From positions 1 through 7,764 of the forward strand of contig DAOVNC010000160.1 of the NCBI GenBank assembly GCA_030630445.1: a stretch of DNA of 7,764 nucleotides, read 5' to 3'. The notes below the pieces were generated by a model. It was not told the DNA's origin, searched no databases, and worked only from the letters and a program-made list of their open reading frames with translations. Positions 6,477-7,764 of this stretch are shown piece after piece. The position numbers and the translations under genes were made by a program. This stretch comes from Kiritimatiellales bacterium. GTDB lineage: Bacteria; Verrucomicrobiota; Kiritimatiellia; Kiritimatiellales; Pontiellaceae. Position 1 is the stretch's first letter. Each line of letters begins with the position of its first letter.

Positions 6477-7379
6477 ATGAAACATAAACCCAAACACATT
6501 ATTGAATATGTCTCGCTGGTTCTGGTCAGCGGACTGGTCCGCATCCTGCCGCTACGCGCGGCGCTGGCACTGGGGTGGATCGTCGCGGCTGGATCGCACT
6601 TCATCGGCCGCGTCAACGTCGAGCGGACGCACAACCGCATCCGGGAGGTGTTCGGCGATCGCTATACGGACAGGGAAGTCCGGCGCATCGCATGGATTGC
6701 GTGGCGCAACCTTTGCTTCAACGCCATCGATGCCCTGCGTTTCCCGACGCTTACCCTGAAAAAAATCCGCAAGCAACCGCTCGCCAACCTTGAGCCGAAG
6801 CTAAAAAAAATCCTGGAAGATTGCGAGGGCGGCTTTATTTTTGCAACCCCCCACATGGGCAACTGGGAAATCGCTGGCATCGCTAGCGACCTTATGGATA
6901 TTCCGCTGTTCGTCATTGTGCGAAAACAGAAGAACCCGCTCATGGATGCCTATATCAACAAGATGCGCCGCACCTTCAGCATGGAAGTAGTGTATCGAGA
7001 AGCACGGATGCTAAAAGGTGTGGTCGACCGACTTAAAGAAGGGAAAGTTTTGGCGATCCTGCCCGATGTCAATTCGCGAGCCAAGGGGGTCACGGTCGAC
7101 TTCCTCAACGGCAAGACCACCATTGCCACCGGAACAGCCTCTTTTTCACGAATGGCCAACTGCCCCGTCTATCCGGTCTGTACGCGCCGAATTGGCTGGA
7201 CCCAGCATGATGCCGTCCTGCTCGACCCGATCACACCCGACCTGGCAATGGATAAAGAGGAAGACCAGCAACGCATCATGCAGGAAGTCATGACGGCTCT
7301 TTCCAATGAGATCATCCAGACCCCCGAGCAATATTTCTGGTATAATAAGCGTTGGGTGCTTGATTCAATTAAGAATTAA
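6477..7379 (+). CDS. LpxL/HtrB-family lysophospholipid (lipid A) acyltransferase
   Basis: Membrane-anchored acyltransferase, 300 aa, the usual size for this family (~290-310). By family it transfers an acyl chain from acyl-ACP or acyl-CoA to a lipid A precursor or related lipid on the inner face of the inner membrane. Residues 8-42 are a hydrophobic N-terminal anchor. The catalytic HX4E motif is HMGNWE, with His126 and Glu131. Later blocks match the family: LAILPDVNSRAKGVTVDFLN (substrate region) and the C-terminal PEQYFWYNKRW. The ATG at 6477 is chosen because it opens the conserved-looking sequence (MKHKPKHIIEYVSL). A TTG at 6462 would add five residues, and neither start has a good ribosome site, so the start is less certain than the gene. 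It lies 72 bp after dnaE, perhaps cotranscribed. Whether the true substrate is lipid A or another lipid cannot be read from the sequence. Confidence 0.92.
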   Translation: MKHKPKHIIEYVSLVLVSGLVRILPLRAALALGWIVAAGSHFIGRVNVERTHNRIREVFGDRYTDREVRRIAWIAWRNLCFNAIDALRFPTLTLKKIRKQPLANLEPKLKKILEDCEGGFIFATPHMGNWEIAGIASDLMDIPLFVIVRKQKNPLMDAYINKMRRTFSMEVVYREARMLKGVVDRLKEGKVLAILPDVNSRAKGVTVDFLNGKTTIATGTASFSRMANCPVYPVCTRRIGWTQHDAVLLDPITPDLAMDKEEDQQRIMQEVMTALSNEIIQTPEQYFWYNKRWVLDSIKN

Positions 7380-7470
7380 GATTTCAGAATGCAGAATGGT
7401 AGAACTCGAACGGCGTTGGCCTTTTGCAGCTGAAAGCTGTCGCAGGCCAACCACTCTTCATTCTGAAATC
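7380..7470. repeat. Long imperfect palindrome filling the convergent intergenic region
   Basis: GATTTCAGAATG at 7380-7391 is the exact reverse complement of 7459-7470. Inside it, AGAATGG (7393-7399) pairs six of seven with 7451-7457, GTTGGCCT (7415-7422) pairs exactly with AGGCCAAC (7444-7451), and CAGCT-GAA-AGCTG (7427-7439) forms the apical hairpin. The two middle pairings compete for one base. The heptamer CAGAATG is tandemly doubled at 7385-7398. The left arm starts on the base after the acyltransferase stop, and the right arm contains the trpB stop. Because it is nearly symmetric it could act as a bidirectional transcript end, though there is no T-tract. It may also be a dispersed repeat that inserted here. 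Confidence 0.75.
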
Positions 7471-7764
7471 ATCGTTCTTCATTTTCTCGCTCCGCCTTCC
7501 AGTCGGCCAGTTGCTGCACGTCCTTGTCGCCGCGGCCCGACACATTGATGACCAGCAAGTCGTCCTTGCCGAACTGTTCGGCATTCTTGACGACCCATGC
7601 AATCGCGTGCGCGCTTTCGAGCGCGGGCAGGATGCCCTCCCACTGCGCCAGTTTGTCGGAACCATCGACGGCCTCGACATCGGTAACGTGGAAATATTCC
7701 GCGCGCTTAAGGTCGCGCAGCAAACTGTGCTCGGGGCCGACACCGGCATAGTCAAGTCCCGCGC
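7469..7764 (-). CDS. trpB: Tryptophan synthase beta subunit, C-terminal part (5' end outside window)
   Basis: PLP enzyme that condenses indole with serine to make tryptophan, working as an alpha2-beta2 complex with TrpA in the cytoplasm. Only the last ~97 residues are present, entering at the window edge with AGLDYAGVGPEHSLLRDL. Diagnostic blocks: GLDYAGVGPEHS, then AEYFHVTDVEA, the EGILPALESAHA segment, and VNVSGRGDKDV, where the Ser-Gly-Arg-Gly-Asp-Lys-Asp run is the classic TrpB C-terminal signature. The stop TGA (7471-7469) falls at the edge of a palindromic element, and the last residues (ENEER) are encoded by sequence that partly repeats within that element. Convergent with the acyltransferase gene, so not in its operon. 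Confidence 0.97.
   Translation of the reverse strand, partial: AGLDYAGVGPEHSLLRDLKRAEYFHVTDVEAVDGSDKLAQWEGILPALESAHAIAWVVKNAEQFGKDDLLVINVSGRGDKDVQQLADWKAERENEER

Noticed and set aside
7415..7451. Intrinsic terminator for the acyltransferase gene or trpB
   Set aside because: The 8-bp GTTGGCCT/AGGCCAAC stem is good but no T-run follows on either strand. I list it only as part of the larger palindrome.

Overview
The window is a chromosomal segment from a Gram-negative bacterium. Composition is moderately high in GC inside genes and lower between them. A lipid-A-type acyltransferase implies an outer membrane. The DNA polymerase III alpha subunit has an intact PHP metal site, unlike the enterobacterial enzyme. 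Together with the repeat-like intergenic spacers, these make a PVC-superphylum lineage (Kiritimatiellota, Lentisphaerota or Verrucomicrobiota) my best guess. This is an impression from the sequence, not a placement.

Layout. (1) 1-2169, minus strand: a two-gene operon. The first gene encodes a 216-residue protein joining an excisionase-type helix-turn-helix to a PTS EIIA (fructose/Ntr-type) domain. Four bases after its stop begins a CPA-type cation:proton antiporter with a C-terminal CBS domain. The antiporter frame is broken by one extra base in a six-base G/C run at 1168-1173 and it also runs off the left edge. (2) 2170-2870: a 700-bp divergent spacer with no convincing gene. It holds a short palindrome, a possible IS4-type terminal-repeat fragment, a perfect 25-bp inverted repeat with a 28-nt loop, and what looks like decayed coding sequence. 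(3) 2871-6404, plus strand: full-length dnaE (1177 aa, GTG start). (4) 6477-7379, plus strand: an LpxL/HtrB-family lysophospholipid/lipid A acyltransferase, 72 bp downstream of dnaE and possibly cotranscribed. (5) 7380-7470: a convergent spacer that is almost entirely one long imperfect palindrome. (6) 7469-7764, minus strand: the 3' end of trpB, whose stop codon lies inside the palindrome arm.

How the parts relate. The EIIA-HTH/antiporter pair looks like a regulated ion-homeostasis unit in which phosphotransfer state could control transcription, transport or both. This recalls the control of K+ transport by PtsN in enterobacteria. dnaE, the acyltransferase and trpB are ordinary housekeeping genes with no evident functional link. 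I found no CRISPR array, tRNA, rRNA, defence system or intact mobile element. The points most worth a second look are the frameshifted antiporter with its EIIA-HTH partner and the two palindromic intergenic elements.
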